Source: Streptomyces viridosporus
GTDB lineage: Bacteria; Actinomycetota; Actinomycetes; Streptomycetales; Streptomycetaceae
Direction: 5' to 3'
Length of the DNA: 64,000 nucleotides
Assembly (NCBI RefSeq): GCF_002078235.1
Contig: NZ_MSGP01000218.1
Span: 1-64,000 of the forward strand
Below, piece by piece: positions 18,201 to 56,248 of the stretch. A model generated the notes under the pieces. It saw nothing but the letters and a program-made list of their open reading frames with translations, was not told the origin of the DNA and did no database searches. The position numbers were made by a program, and so were the translations under genes. Positions within the stretch are counted from its first letter, which is position 1; the number at the start of each line of letters is the position of its first letter.

Positions 18201-21200
18201 ACACGCCTATGCGGCGGCGTCCCCGCTCGTCGGCCGCGGCGACCCGTACCTGCACCGCGACCGCGCCGGTCTCGGACAGAGCGAGCGGGGCCGCGATGGT
18301 GAGTTCCTCGACGGTGTCGCAGCCGACCTCGTCGGCCGCGCGGAACGCCAGCTCCGCGAAGGCGGTGGCCGGGAGCACGACGGCGCCGGCCGCGACGTGA
18401 TCCGCCAGCCACGGATGGGTGCGCAGGGACAGCCGTCCGGTCAGCAGGGTGTCGCCGTCGGCGAGTTCGACGGCCGCGCCGAGCAGTGGGTGGGCCACCG
18501 AGTCGAGACCGGCGCCCGTGACGTCGGCCGCGCCGGAGCGGGCCTGTGGCCAGTAGCGAACGTACTGGAAGGGGTAGGTCGGCAGGTCCACCGGCCGCGC
18601 CGGCGGCAGCACCGCGCGCAGATCGACGGCGACGCCGCGGGTGTGCAGGGTGGCGAGCGCGGTGACGGCCGACTCCTCCTCCGGACGGTCCCGCCGCAGC
18701 ATCGGCACCGTGGCGCCGGCGTCGACCGTCGCCGCGATCATCGCGGAGAGTGTGCCGTCGGGCCCCAGCTCCAGGAAGGTGGTCACGCCCTCCTCGGCCA
18801 TGGCGGTCACGGTGTCCATGAACCGGACCGGCTCGCGGACGTGCCGCACCCAGTAGCCGGGGTCGGTCGGGGCGCCGGAGACGAGGCCGGTCGTCGGCCG
18901 CGCGAACGTGACGCCGGCGAGGGCGGCGGCGAAGCCGTCGAGCATCGGGTCCATCAGCGCCGAGTGGAACGCGTGCGACACCGGCAGCCGCTTGTGCTTC
19001 CAGCCCTTCTCGGCCGCCACGGCGGCGACCCGCGCCACCGCTTCCGTCTCGCCCGCTACGACGGTCGCCGCCGGCCCGTTCACCGCCGCGACGGTCGCCC
19101 CCTCGCCGAGCACGGCGACCACGTCGGCCTCCGCCGCCGACACGGCGAGCATCGCGCCGTCCTCCGGCAGCGCGTCCATCAGCTCGGCCCGCGCCCGCAC
19201 CAACCGGCACGCATCACCCAGCGACAGCACCCCCGCCACATGCGCCGCGACGATCTCACCCAGCGAATGCCCGGCCACCACCTCCGGCCGCACACCCCAC
19301 GACTCCACCAGCCGATACAACGCCACCTCCAGCGCGAACAACGCCGGCTGCGACCACCCGGTCCGGTCCAACGCGTCGGGATCCTCGCCCCACATCACCT
19401 CCCGGACGTCCGCACCCAGCTCCCCGACCACCGCGTCGAACGCCTCCGCGAAGACCGGGAAGCGCTCGTACAGCTCGCGGCCCATGCCCAGGCGCTGCGA
19501 GCCCTGTCCGGTGAAGACGATCCCCAGCCGCCCGCGCGCCACCGTGCCGGCCACGACGCCCTGCGCCGCGCCGCCGGCGGCCCACTCCGAGAGCGCCTCG
19601 GCCAGGTCGCGGCGCGTGCGGCCGGTCGCCACCACGCGGTGCTCGAACCGGGTGCGTGCGGTGAGCGCCGCCGCGACGTCCGCGGCCCTCCAGTCCGGCT
19701 CCCGCCCGACGCGCTCCACCAGCGCGGTCGCCTGATCACGGAGTGCCGCGGCGGTCTTCGCCGACAGCGCCCACGGGATCACCGACGTCTCCGGCGCGCT
19801 CTCCGAGGTGTCCTGCGTGGTCGCGTCCTCCGTGGGCGCCTGCTCCAGGATCGTGTGCGCGTTGGTGCCGCTCACGCCGAACGACGACACACCGGCCCGG
19901 CGCGGACGTCCGGTCTCCGGCCACGGCGTGGCGGCCGTCGCCAGCTCGACCGCGCCCCCCGTCCAGTCCACGTGGGACGAGGGCGCGTCCACGTGCAGCG
20001 TCTGCGGGACGACGCAATGCCGCATCGCCATGACCATCTTCATGACGCCGGCCGCGCCGGCCGCGGCCTGCGTGTGCCCGATGTTGGACTTCACGGAGCC
20101 GAGCAGCACCGGCCGCTCGCGGTCCTGGCCGTAGGTGGCGAGCAGGCTCTGCGCCTCGATCGGGTCGCCGAGCCGGGTGCCGGTGCCGTGCGCCTCGACC
20201 ACGTCGACATCACCGGCGGACAGGCCGGCGCTGGCCAGCGCCTGCTCGATGACCCGTCGCTGGGACGGCCCGTTGGGAGCGGTGAAGCCGTTGGACGCAC
20301 CGTCCTGGTTGACGGCGGAGCCGCGCACCACGGCCCAGACCGGGTGGCCCAGCCGCTGTGCGTCGGACAGCTTCTCCACCACGAACATGCCGACGCCCTC
20401 GGACCAGCCGGTGCCATCAGCGGCGTCCGCGAACGCCTTGCAGCGCCCGTCCGAGGCGAGCGCGCCCTGGCGGGTGAAGCCGGCGAACCGGAGCGCGGTC
20501 GACATCACGGTGACGCCGCCGGCCAGCGCGAGGTCGCACTCCCCCGCCCGCAGCGCCTGCGCCGCCAGGTGCAGCGCCACCAGCGACGATGAGCAGGCGG
20601 TGTCCACGGTGACCGCGGGGCCCTCGAGGCCGAACGTGTAGGACAGGCGGCCGGCGATCGCGCTCGCCGCGATGCCCGTGCCGGCGTGCCCCTCCGCGTC
20701 CTCGACGGAGTCGAGCACCAGCGAGGCGTAGTCCTGTCCGTCGGTGCCGGCGAACACCGCGGTGCGGCTGCCGCGCAGCGACGCCGGATCGATGCCGGCC
20801 CGCTCGAACGCCTCCCACGACGTCTGCAGCAGCAGCCGCTGCTGCGGGTCGAGCACCACGGCCTCACGCGGCGAGACACCGAAGAAGCCCGCGTCGAATC
20901 CGGCGACGTCGTGCAGGAAGCCGCCACGGAGCGTGGCGCTGTGGCCGGGGCCCTCACCGGAGAGCAGGTCCAGGTCCCAGCCGCGGTCGGCCGGGAAGGG
21001 AACGATCCCCTCACGGCCGTCGGCGACCAGCTCCCAGAGCTGCTCGGGGGTGGTGACGCCGCCGGGGAACCGGCAGGCCATGCCCACGATGGCGACGGGC
21101 TCGCAGTGGCCGGACTCGGCCTCCTCCAGTCGGCGCCGGGTCCGGTGCAGATCGGCCGTCACCCATTTCAGGTACTCGACCAGTTTCGTGTCGTCCGCCA

Positions 21201-21201
21201 T
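15214..21201 (-). CDS. pimS4: Type I polyene PKS S4: last extension module and thioesterase
   Basis: A 1995-aa protein that makes the final extension and closes the macrolactone. The N-terminal coil ([15 protein letters not shown]) is a docking segment. Domains: KS with Cys203; AT with GHSLGE near 646 and HAFH near 743 (malonyl); DH with [10 protein letters not shown] near 935; KR with GGTGGLG near 1365, LDD and the Ser-Tyr-Asn set near 1496; ACP with GFDSL near 1662; TE with GHSSGG near 1848 and a C-terminal DADHF histidine near 1975. DH-KR fits formation of the C2-C3 double bond next to the lactone carbonyl. The size is close to PIMS4 (about 2,000 aa). A stretch at about 19200-19460, inside the AT, uses many TTG and T-ending codons unlike the rest of the gene. 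It is the last gene of the S2-S3-S4 operon, 36 bases after S3. Confidence 0.95.
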   Translation of the reverse strand: MADDTKLVEYLKWVTADLHRTRRRLEEAESGHCEPVAIVGMACRFPGGVTTPEQLWELVADGREGIVPFPADRGWDLDLLSGEGPGHSATLRGGFLHDVAGFDAGFFGVSPREAVVLDPQQRLLLQTSWEAFERAGIDPASLRGSRTAVFAGTDGQDYASLVLDSVEDAEGHAGTGIAASAIAGRLSYTFGLEGPAVTVDTACSSSLVALHLAAQALRAGECDLALAGGVTVMSTALRFAGFTRQGALASDGRCKAFADAADGTGWSEGVGMFVVEKLSDAQRLGHPVWAVVRGSAVNQDGASNGFTAPNGPSQRRVIEQALASAGLSAGDVDVVEAHGTGTRLGDPIEAQSLLATYGQDRERPVLLGSVKSNIGHTQAAAGAAGVMKMVMAMRHCVVPQTLHVDAPSSHVDWTGGAVELATAATPWPETGRPRRAGVSSFGVSGTNAHTILEQAPTEDATTQDTSESAPETSVIPWALSAKTAAALRDQATALVERVGREPDWRAADVAAALTARTRFEHRVVATGRTRRDLAEALSEWAAGGAAQGVVAGTVARGRLGIVFTGQGSQRLGMGRELYERFPVFAEAFDAVVGELGADVREVMWGEDPDALDRTGWSQPALFALEVALYRLVESWGVRPEVVAGHSLGEIVAAHVAGVLSLGDACRLVRARAELMDALPEDGAMLAVSAAEADVVAVLGEGATVAAVNGPAATVVAGETEAVARVAAVAAEKGWKHKRLPVSHAFHSALMDPMLDGFAAALAGVTFARPTTGLVSGAPTDPGYWVRHVREPVRFMDTVTAMAEEGVTTFLELGPDGTLSAMIAATVDAGATVPMLRRDRPEEESAVTALATLHTRGVAVDLRAVLPPARPVDLPTYPFQYVRYWPQARSGAADVTGAGLDSVAHPLLGAAVELADGDTLLTGRLSLRTHPWLADHVAAGAVVLPATAFAELAFRAADEVGCDTVEELTIAAPLALSETGAVAVQVRVAAADERGRRRIGVFSRQDAIGGEWLPHATGTLTSGGVTGATVAWPPRDAEPVDIGAHYDGSGYGPAFQCLREVRRAGDTVYAEVALPNSIGDAADFGVHPALLDSVVQAVAFLPEAAGRVLAPFSWEGATLHASGPALLRVAITSLGGDAVSVTAVDATGRPAVSVASLALREPVAAGPVRPESAWLFRLDWTPVDVAPVTGGRWAVLGADTLGLGAALAGAGCDVVGYGDTLDTVLATRPDLVLAPVTGDSVQEATAAALGLLTSWLADERADDVPLVLVTSGAVAGADVPAAGVWGLVRAAQAENPGRFLLLDVDDTEASRLLVAAAPGLLDDGETQAVLTDGAAAVARLARFGTAPEPRAWDPDGTVLITGGTGGLGSALARHLVVERGVRKLLLVSRRGPEAPGARELAAELIEQGADVTLAACDVADRDAVAALLAGHPVRAVVHTAGVLDDGVLDTLTPERLAAVLRPKVDAAQHLDELVGDVDVFVLYSSLSGVMGGAGQGNYAAANAALDAIAARRRAAGRPALSLAWGAWTQDAGMTEALSQAEMRRMANSGSMPLTVEQGMALFDAASATDEALLVPFAVKPGAKGGPATHPILRGLLRAPRRRAAADASAVSTAALRDRLSGLPAAHQDTVLCELIVDYAAAVLGHADASDMDPERDFLEAGFDSLMSVELRNRLADTVGLRLPGTVVLDHKTPAELARWLRGQLAEHVGPAPATTSGQSGDTVGKVYFDAVRAGKVDEGWELLKAIALTRPLFEAPAELEELPEPVTLADGPAGPRLICISSPVSVGGAHQYARIAAHFRGDRGVQALPLVGFAAGESLPGSAQAITRAVAESVLHAGDGDPFVLVGHSSGGALALAVAGLLESMWGVRADGVIMLDTLSLRHEHGDSVDYRQLARRFMGETDSATVTVDSNRLSAMAHYLNRMSALEVPPTTAPTLLVRCSVPLLGDPDASVEHGQQELLVPAETVRTIDADHFSLAQRDSHVTATVMKEWLATL

Positions 21202-21237
21202 CGCGATGGCTGCCTTTCGGTGCGGAGTGAGGGGAGT

Positions 21238-24200
21238 TCAGCGGTCGTTGATCCGGCCGAGCTCGTTGTCGATGAAGGCGAAGATCTCGTCGGTGCTGGC
21301 CGAGGAGATCTGTTCCGTGACGGCTTCGCCGTCGGGTGCCGCGTCGACGGTGGCCCACTGCGCTGCGAGGCCCCGCAGCCGGGCCGTGATGCCGGCGCGG
21401 GTGATCGGGTCGGGATCGGCGCCCGCGAGCGCGGACTCCAGCCGGTCCAGCTCCGCGAGCAGGTTCGGGGCCTGCGCCTCGGCGGTGGCCGTGCCGCCGA
21501 GCCGGGACAGCAGGTGGTCGGCGAGCGCGGCGGGGGTCGGGTAGTCGAACACCAGGGTCGCGGACATCCGCAGCCCGGTGGCCGTCGCGAGCCGGTTGCG
21601 CAGCTCCACGGCGGTCAGCGAGTCCATGCCCAGGTCGCGGAACTCACGGTCGTCGGCGATGCCGTCCGTGGAGTCGTGCGCCAGCACCGCCGCCACCTCG
21701 GCACGCACCAGGTCCAGGACGAACCGCGTACGCGCCTGCTCGTCCAGCCCTGCGAGCCGGTCCGTGACCGGCACCGGCGGTGTCGCGTCGGCCGACGGGC
21801 GCCGGCGTCGCGTGCGCACGAGGTCACGCAGCAGCGGATGCGGCGCGCCGCCGTGGGCGCCGAGGCGTACCGCCAGCGGCACGAGCACCGGCTCGTCGGT
21901 GGTGACGGCCGCGTCGAAGAGGGCGAGACCCTGCGGCACGGTGAGCGGCGCGGAGCCGGAATCCGCCATGCGCTTGATGTCGGCCTCGGTCAGCGCACCG
22001 GTCATACCGGCGTCCTGCGACCACGGGCCCCACGCCAGCGACAGCGCCTTCAGACCGTCCGCGTGCCGCTCGCGGGCGAGCGCGTCGAGGGCGGCGTTCG
22101 CTGCGGAGTAGTTGCCCTGGCCGGGGCTGCCAAGCGTGCCCGCGACGGAGGAGAACAGCACGAATGCGTCCAGGTCGGCCGTCAGCTCGTGCAGGTGCCG
22201 GGCGGCGTCCACCTTGGGCCGCAGCACGCCGTCGAGCCGCTCCGGGGTGAGCGCGGTGACGACGCCGTCGTCCAGCAGACCCGCGGTGTGCACGACGGCG
22301 GTGACCGTGCGCCCCTGGAGGACGGCGGCCAGGGCGTCGCGGTCCGCGACGTCGCAGGCGACGATGTCGACGTCCGCGCCGTGCCCGGTGAGCTCGGCCG
22401 CCAGCTCGCTCGCACCCGGCGCCTCCGGGCCGCGCCTGCTGAGCAGCAGCAGCTTCCGCACACCGTGCTCCGCGACGAGGTGCCGGGCCAGCTGCGCGCC
22501 GAGACCGCCGGTGCCCCCGGTGACGAGCACCGTGCCGTCCGGGTTCCACTCGGACGGCCGCTCCTCGCCGGCGAACCGGGCCAGCCGGCCGGTCTTCACG
22601 GTGCCGTCCTCGATGACGGCCTGGGTCTCCCCCGCCGCCACCAGTTCCGGTGCCACCGCGAGCAGCGGCCACTCCTCGGCGGCGGCGTCGAGCAGCACGA
22701 AGCGACCCGGGTTCTCGGCCTGTGCGGTCCGCACCAGGCCCCACACCCCGGCGGCCGGGACGTCCGCCCCGGACACGGCGCCGTCGGTGACGAACACCAG
22801 CGGCACGTCCTCGGCGCGCCGGTCGGCGAGCCATTCCCGGACCAGGCCGAGCGCCCGCGTCGTCGCGTCGAGCACGGAAGCACCCGTGAGCGGTGCGAAC
22901 ACCACGTCCGGTCCGGCGGCGAGCGCGGCGTCGACGGTGTCGTGCCGCACCGCGCCGGCGAGTCCACCCGGCTCGGCGCCGAGCACCACGAAGGTCCCGG
23001 TCACCGGCCGGGCGGCAAGCGGTGTCCAGTCGACGCGGAACAGCCAGTCGGGACGGCGCGCCGTGTCCTCCTCCGACGGCGCACGCAGCACCAGCCTGCC
23101 CACGGTCACCACGGGCCGGCCCGCGCCGTCCACCGCCTCGATGCCGACGGCCTCGTGGCCGCCGCGGGTGAGCCGCACGCGCAGCGTGGTCGCGCCCGTG
23201 CGGTGCAGGGTCACGTCCTCCCACGAGAACGGCAGCACGCCGCGGCCGCCGTCCGCGGACTCGACCCAGCCGACGGCGTGCAGCACGGCGTCCAGCAGCG
23301 CCGGGTGTATGCCCATGCGGTCCGCACCACGGGCCGTGGTGGGCAGCGCCACCTCCGCGAACGCCTCGCCGTCCTGCCGCCACACCGCGCGCAGTCCCTG
23401 GAAGGCGGGCCCGTAGTCACCGCCGTCGTAGAAGCCGGCCAGGTCGACCTGGCCGGTGCCGGGCGGCGGCCACGCCGCCGCGAAGTCCGTGCCGGTGTCA
23501 GGGCTTGTGGCGCCGAGCGTGCCCGCGGCGTGCTGGAGCCACTCGCCGGCGCGCTCGGCGTCGCGGGACCAGACGCCTACCGACCGCCGGCCGTCCTCGC
23601 CGGCCGCGCCCACCCGCACCTGGACGGCGACGGCGCCGTGCCGGGGCAGCTCCAACGGCACCGACAGGGTCAGCTCCTCCACGACGCCCGCGCCGACCTC
23701 GTCGGCGGCGCGCAGCGCCAGCTCCGCGAACCCTGTGCCGGGGAACAGGATCCGGCCCAGGATGACGTGGTCCGCCAGCCACGGCTGGGTGGCCAGGGAG
23801 AGCCGGCCGGTGAGCACCACGCCGCCGTCGCCGGCCAGTTCCACGGACGAGCCGAGCAGCGCGTGGCCGAGCGCCGACTGCCCGACCGACGCGGCGTCGC
23901 CGCCCACACCGCCGTCCGGCCAGAACCGGGAGCGCTGGAACGCGGAGGTGGGCAGGTCCACCGGGCGCGTCCCGAGCGGCGCGAAGAACGCGTCCCACGC
24001 GACGTGCTCGCCGCGTGCGAACAGCCGCGCGAGCGCGCCCACCACGGTGGTCTCCTCGTCGCGGCCCGCACGCAGCACGGGTATGGCGGTGACGGGATCC
24101 GGCGCGGTGTCCTCGACCATCGCGCACAGCGTGGCGTCGGGGCCCAGTTCCAGGAAGGTCGTCGCCCCGGCGGCGAGCAGCGCGCGCACGCCGTCGGCGA

Positions 24201-26607
24201 ACCGGACCGGTCGCCGCACGTGCGCCACCCAGTGGGCGGCGTCGCGGATCCGCGCCGCCTCGGCGACCGTCCCGGTCACCGACGACACCAGCGGGATCCG
24301 TGCGTCGTCGAACTCGATGCCCGCGATGGCGTCGGCGAAGTCGCTCAGTATCGGGTCCATGTGCGCCGAGTGGAAGGCGTGCGACACCGTGAGCCGCTTG
24401 TGCTTCCACCCTCGCTCGCCGGCCGCGGCGGCGACGCGCTCGACCGCGTCCTCGTCGCCGGCGACGATCACCGCCGTCGGGCCGTTGACCGCCGCCACCG
24501 ACACCGCGGCGTCCAGCAGCGGCGCGACCTCCTCCTCGGTCGCCGCCACGGCGAGCATCGCGCCGCCGTCCGGCAGCGCACCCATCAGCACGGCGCGGGT
24601 GGCGACCAGCCGGCAGGCGTCGGCCAGGTTCAGCACCCCGGACACGTGTGCGGCGGTGATCTCACCGAGCGAGTGGCCGGCGACGAGGTCGGCCCGCACG
24701 CCCCAGGACTCGACGAGCCGGTAGAGCGCCACTTCGACGGCGAACAGGGCGGGCTGCGACCAGTTCGTGCTGTTCAGGGTGTCGGCGTCGGCGCCCCAGA
24801 GGACGTCACGGACCGAGCCGGGCAGGTGCCGGTCCAGCTCGGCGGCGACCTCGTCGAAGGCCTCGGCGAACACCGGGAACCGGGCGTGCAGGCCGCGGCC
24901 CATGCCGAGCCGCTGCGCGCCCTGGCCGGTGAACAGCACGGCCAGCTTCCCGGTCCGCGCGGCGGTGTCCGGCACCACGCCCGGCGCGGGGTCGCCCGAC
25001 GCCCACGCCGACAGCGCCGCCGCGAGGTCCGCGGTGTCACGGCCGACGGCGGCGACACGGTGTTCGTGGGCGGTGCGGCCGGTGGCCAGTACGGCGGCCA
25101 CGTCGGCGGCGCTCGTCGTCGCCCCGACGTGCGCGACCAGCCGCGCGACCTGGTCCCGCAGTGCGGACAGCGTCCGGCCGGACACGATCCACGGCACCAC
25201 CGCGTCGCGCGCGGGGCTCCGCTCGGCCGGCGGCGGCTCGGGCGCCTGCTCCAGGACGGTGTGCGCGTTGGTGCCGGAGATGCCGAACGACGACACGGCG
25301 GCACGGCGCGGCCGGCCCGTCTCCGGCCAGGGCGTCTCCTCGGTCAGCAGCTCGACCGAGCCCGCCGACCAGTCCACGTGCGAGGACGGATTGCGGGCGT
25401 GCAGGGTGCGCGGGAGCACGCCGTGCCGCATCGCCTGCACCATCTTGATCACGCCTGCGACGCCCGCGGCGGCCTGGGTGTGCCCGAGGTTCGACTTCAC
25501 GGAGCCCAGCAGCAGCGGGCGTTCCCGGTCACGGCCGTAGGTCGCCAGCAGCGCCTGCGCCTCGATCGGGTCGCCGAGCGCGGTGCCCGTGCCGTGCGCC
25601 TCCACGGCGTCGACGTCGTTCCCGATGAGCCGGGCGTTGGCCAGCGCCGCGCGGATCACCCGCTGCTGCGACGGCCCGCTCGGCGCGGTGAAGCCGTTGG
25701 ACGCGCCGTCCTGGTTGACGGCCGAGCCGCGCACCACCGCGAGCACCGGGTGGTCGTTGCGGCGGGCGTCGGACAGCCGCTCCAGCAGGAGCATGCCGAC
25801 GCCCTCGGCCCAGCCGGTGCCGTCGGCCCCGTCGGCGAACGCCTTGCAGCGCCCGTCCGGGGCGAGGCCGCCCTGCTTGGAGAACTCCACCAGCGCGCCC
25901 GGCGTGCTCATCACGTTCACGCCACCGGCCAGCGCCAGCGTGCACTCGCCGGCGCGCAGGGCCTGTGCCGCCCAGTGCAGCGCCACCAGCGACGACGAAC
26001 ACGCCGTGTCCACCGTGATCGACGGTCCCTCGAGGCCCAGCGTGTAGGAGAGCCGGCCGGACATGGCGCTGGCCGCGATGCCGGTGCCCACCTCACCCGT
26101 ACTCTCCGCGGGTGAGCGCACCATCAGGTACGCGTAGTCCTGGCCGTTGGTGCCGACGAACACGCCGGTCCGGCTGCCACGCAGTGACGCCGGGTCGACG
26201 CCGGCCCGCTCGAACGCCTCCCACGAGGTCTCCAGCAGCAGCCGCTGCTGCGGGTCCATCGCCAGCGCCTCGCGCGGCGAGATGCCGAAGAACGCCGGGT
26301 CGAAGTCGGCGGCGTCCGGCAGAAAGCCGCCGAACAGCGTGGTGTCGCCGCCCGCCAGTTCTCCGATGTCCCAGCCGCGGTCGGCGGGGACCGGCGTGAT
26401 GGCGTCGTCGCCGACGGCGACGAGCCGCCACAGGTCCTCGGGCGACGCGACGCCGCCCGGGAACCGGCACGCCATGCCGACGATCGCGATCGGCTCGGTG
26501 GCGGCCGAGACCAGCCGCTGGTTCTGCGTACGCAGCCGCTCGGTCTCCTTCACGGCCGCCCGCAACGCCTCGACGACCTTGTCGGTGCTGTCCTTGGGTG
26601 TGGTCAC
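21238..26607 (-). CDS. pimS3: Type I polyene PKS S3: single DH-KR module
   Basis: A 1789-aa single-module PKS between S2 and S4 in both gene order and, presumably, assembly order. Domains: docking coil, KS with Cys203, AT with GHSLGE near 645 and HAFH near 743 (malonyl), DH with [10 protein letters not shown] near 945, KR with GGTGGLG near 1365, LDD and a Tyr near 1500, ACP with GMDSL near 1662, and a C-terminal docking tail. DH-KR predicts the C4-C5 double bond, which the PimD-type P450 in this cluster could epoxidise. The GTG start at 26607 has GGGAG about eight bases upstream, overlapping the S2-S3 gap of 16 bases. Length and architecture match PIMS3 (1808 aa). Confidence 0.95.
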   Translation of the reverse strand: MTTPKDSTDKVVEALRAAVKETERLRTQNQRLVSAATEPIAIVGMACRFPGGVASPEDLWRLVAVGDDAITPVPADRGWDIGELAGGDTTLFGGFLPDAADFDPAFFGISPREALAMDPQQRLLLETSWEAFERAGVDPASLRGSRTGVFVGTNGQDYAYLMVRSPAESTGEVGTGIAASAMSGRLSYTLGLEGPSITVDTACSSSLVALHWAAQALRAGECTLALAGGVNVMSTPGALVEFSKQGGLAPDGRCKAFADGADGTGWAEGVGMLLLERLSDARRNDHPVLAVVRGSAVNQDGASNGFTAPSGPSQQRVIRAALANARLIGNDVDAVEAHGTGTALGDPIEAQALLATYGRDRERPLLLGSVKSNLGHTQAAAGVAGVIKMVQAMRHGVLPRTLHARNPSSHVDWSAGSVELLTEETPWPETGRPRRAAVSSFGISGTNAHTVLEQAPEPPPAERSPARDAVVPWIVSGRTLSALRDQVARLVAHVGATTSAADVAAVLATGRTAHEHRVAAVGRDTADLAAALSAWASGDPAPGVVPDTAARTGKLAVLFTGQGAQRLGMGRGLHARFPVFAEAFDEVAAELDRHLPGSVRDVLWGADADTLNSTNWSQPALFAVEVALYRLVESWGVRADLVAGHSLGEITAAHVSGVLNLADACRLVATRAVLMGALPDGGAMLAVAATEEEVAPLLDAAVSVAAVNGPTAVIVAGDEDAVERVAAAAGERGWKHKRLTVSHAFHSAHMDPILSDFADAIAGIEFDDARIPLVSSVTGTVAEAARIRDAAHWVAHVRRPVRFADGVRALLAAGATTFLELGPDATLCAMVEDTAPDPVTAIPVLRAGRDEETTVVGALARLFARGEHVAWDAFFAPLGTRPVDLPTSAFQRSRFWPDGGVGGDAASVGQSALGHALLGSSVELAGDGGVVLTGRLSLATQPWLADHVILGRILFPGTGFAELALRAADEVGAGVVEELTLSVPLELPRHGAVAVQVRVGAAGEDGRRSVGVWSRDAERAGEWLQHAAGTLGATSPDTGTDFAAAWPPPGTGQVDLAGFYDGGDYGPAFQGLRAVWRQDGEAFAEVALPTTARGADRMGIHPALLDAVLHAVGWVESADGGRGVLPFSWEDVTLHRTGATTLRVRLTRGGHEAVGIEAVDGAGRPVVTVGRLVLRAPSEEDTARRPDWLFRVDWTPLAARPVTGTFVVLGAEPGGLAGAVRHDTVDAALAAGPDVVFAPLTGASVLDATTRALGLVREWLADRRAEDVPLVFVTDGAVSGADVPAAGVWGLVRTAQAENPGRFVLLDAAAEEWPLLAVAPELVAAGETQAVIEDGTVKTGRLARFAGEERPSEWNPDGTVLVTGGTGGLGAQLARHLVAEHGVRKLLLLSRRGPEAPGASELAAELTGHGADVDIVACDVADRDALAAVLQGRTVTAVVHTAGLLDDGVVTALTPERLDGVLRPKVDAARHLHELTADLDAFVLFSSVAGTLGSPGQGNYSAANAALDALARERHADGLKALSLAWGPWSQDAGMTGALTEADIKRMADSGSAPLTVPQGLALFDAAVTTDEPVLVPLAVRLGAHGGAPHPLLRDLVRTRRRRPSADATPPVPVTDRLAGLDEQARTRFVLDLVRAEVAAVLAHDSTDGIADDREFRDLGMDSLTAVELRNRLATATGLRMSATLVFDYPTPAALADHLLSRLGGTATAEAQAPNLLAELDRLESALAGADPDPITRAGITARLRGLAAQWATVDAAPDGEAVTEQISSASTDEIFAFIDNELGRINDR

Positions 26608-26623
26608 CGAAAATCTCCCTCCC

Positions 26624-54343
<27,720 letters not shown>

Positions 54344-54378
54344 TCGCGGACACCCTCGTGCAGTGTCGATCTCGGGGC

Positions 54379-54394
54379 AGCCGGAATTTCCTAG
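54379..54394 (-). promoter_or_regulatory. PAS-LuxR operator upstream of S2
   Basis: On the minus strand this reads CTAGGAAATTCCGGCT, matching the first 12 positions of the PimM-type consensus with one mismatch (A for G at position 6). It begins 36 bases upstream of the S2 GTG and points toward S2. In the 168-base divergent gap it is paired with a second site facing the ABC genes. Confidence 0.65.
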
Positions 54395-54421
54395 TGTCGG
54401 GACGGAAAAATGTTCGGGGCA

Positions 54422-54437
54422 CTAGGGAATTACCGAT
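54422..54437 (+). promoter_or_regulatory. PAS-LuxR operator upstream of the ABC exporter genes
   Basis: CTAGGGAATTACCGAT matches the PimM-type consensus at 14 of 16 positions. It lies 75-90 bases upstream of the chosen GTG start of the first ABC gene. That placement argues against an ATG at 54410, which would put the site inside the coding region. Confidence 0.7.
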
Positions 54438-54511
54438 CCGGGCCGGGCGACGCTGCCCGCGCCGGACGCACGCGCCCGGCGGTCAACCGCCCTCGACTCC
54501 CGGAGTACCGC

Positions 54512-56248
54512 GTGCTCTTGCGACTGCTCAGGACGTGCCTTCTCCCTTACCGGACCTGGGTCGCGCTGACCGTCGCCCTGCAGGTCGTGCAGACGCTCGC
54601 GCTCCTCATGCTCCCCACGCTGAGCGCACAGGTCATCGACCGGGGGCTGCTGGTGGGGTCGCTGCGGGGAATCGTCTGGCTGGGCGCGGCGATGCTGCTG
54701 GTCGTCGTGGTCCAACTCGCCGCGCGGCTCGGAGCCGAGTACTTCGCCGCGCGTGCCGCCACCGCGGTCGGCCGCGACCTGAGGTCGGCGATGTTCCGCC
54801 ACGTGCAGCGGTTCTCCGCGCACGACGTGGGCCGCTTCGGTACGTCCTCGCTGGCCACCAGGACGCTCAACGACGTGCAGCAGGTCCAGACCCTCACGGC
54901 CGACGGACTGAGCAGCATCATCACCGCGCCGATCATGTGTGTGGTGAGTGTGGTGCTCGCGCTGCGCCAGGACGTGCCGCTGGCGCTGGTCGTGATCGTG
55001 CTCGTTCCGGTGACGACGGTCGTGGTGGCGGTGATCCTGGTCCGGATGAGCCGGTTGTACGACCGCGTCCAGGTCGGCATGGACCACATGAGCCGGTTGT
55101 TCCGCGAGCAGATCACCGGCGTGCGCGTGGTACGCGCGTTCGTGCGGGACGCGCACGAACAGGAGCGGTTCGGCGCGGTGAACACCGAGATGTTCCTGCT
55201 GACCCGCAGGGTGCGCCGGCTCGCGGCCGGTATGTTCCCGCTGGTGTGGCTGCTGGGCAACGGGTTCACCGTGCTGGTGGCGTGGATCGGCGCGAAGCGG
55301 ATCGCGTCGGGCGCTCTCCAGGTCGGAGCGCTGAGCGCGTTCCTCGGCTACATCGTGCTGGTGCTGACCTCGATGGTCATCGCCATGTACGTCATGCTCA
55401 CGGTCCCGAGGGCGGCGTCCGCCGCGCGGCGCATCCGTGACGTGCTCGACACCGCACCGGAGACGACCACGTCCTCCCGACCGGTCGTGTCCCGGCCGCG
55501 GCCGGGACACCTGGAACTGCGCGGCGTCGGGTTCCGTTACCCCGGCGCGGAGGAGCCGTTCCTGCACGGCATCGACCTGATCGCCGGGCCCGGCCAGACC
55601 GTTGCGGTGATCGGCGGCACCGGGAGCGGCAAGACCACCCTGCTGAACCTGGTACTGCGGCTGTTCGACGCCACGACCGGAACGGTACTCGTGGACGGGG
55701 TCGACGTGCGTGATCTGGACGACGACGCCCGGAGTCTCGCGGTGGGCCTGGTCGCGCAGCAGCCTTACCTGTTCGCCGGAACAGTCGCGTCCAACCTGCG
55801 CTGGGGCAACGAGAACGCCACCGACGCCGATCTCTGGCGCACCCTCGAGATCACCCAGGCCCGCGAGTTCGTGGCGGCGATGCCGGGTGGCCTGCAGGCG
55901 GAGATCACCCAGGGCGGCACGAACGTCTCGGGCGGGCAGCGACAGCGGCTCGCCCTCGCCCGGACCCTGTTGCGACGGCCCGGGATCTACCTCTTCGACG
56001 ACTGCTTCTCCGGCCTGGACGCCGCGACGGACCTGGCGGTGCGCAGCGCTCTGGCGCCGGAACTCGCCGACGCGACGGTGGTGATCGTCGCGCAACGGGT
56101 GGGCACCGTCCAAAACGCCGACCTGATCCTCGTGCTGGAGGACGGCCGCGTGGTGGGCCGGGGCACACACGAGCAACTGCTGACGGAGAACGGGACGTAC
56201 CAGGAGATCGTGCGCTCCCAGCTCGACAACGCGGAGGAAGCGGCATGA
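54512..56248 (+). CDS. pimA: ABC exporter subunit A (PimA/NysH family)
   Basis: Half-type ABC exporter of 578 aa with an N-terminal membrane domain (about 1-300, starting with the hydrophobic run after LLPYRTW) and a C-terminal ATPase domain. The Walker A motif is GGTGSGKTT near 368 and the signature VSGGQRQ near 473. The Walker B is IYLFDDCFSGLD near 495, with Asp where the catalytic Glu is normally found. This marks the degenerate half of a heterodimeric exporter. It should pair with the next gene product to export the polyene. The GTG at 54512 is chosen because CGGAG lies just upstream and because the region before it holds the LuxR-type operator; an in-frame ATG at 54410 lacks both supports. 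Confidence 0.88.
   Translation: MLLRLLRTCLLPYRTWVALTVALQVVQTLALLMLPTLSAQVIDRGLLVGSLRGIVWLGAAMLLVVVVQLAARLGAEYFAARAATAVGRDLRSAMFRHVQRFSAHDVGRFGTSSLATRTLNDVQQVQTLTADGLSSIITAPIMCVVSVVLALRQDVPLALVVIVLVPVTTVVVAVILVRMSRLYDRVQVGMDHMSRLFREQITGVRVVRAFVRDAHEQERFGAVNTEMFLLTRRVRRLAAGMFPLVWLLGNGFTVLVAWIGAKRIASGALQVGALSAFLGYIVLVLTSMVIAMYVMLTVPRAASAARRIRDVLDTAPETTTSSRPVVSRPRPGHLELRGVGFRYPGAEEPFLHGIDLIAGPGQTVAVIGGTGSGKTTLLNLVLRLFDATTGTVLVDGVDVRDLDDDARSLAVGLVAQQPYLFAGTVASNLRWGNENATDADLWRTLEITQAREFVAAMPGGLQAEITQGGTNVSGGQRQRLALARTLLRRPGIYLFDDCFSGLDAATDLAVRSALAPELADATVVIVAQRVGTVQNADLILVLEDGRVVGRGTHEQLLTENGTYQEIVRSQLDNAEEAA

Noticed and set aside
54410-54511. Longer start (ATG 54410) for ABC subunit A
   Set aside because: It would place the LuxR-type operator inside the coding region and adds an Arg/Pro/Gly-rich stretch not typical of the family; the GTG at 54512 has its own GGAG.
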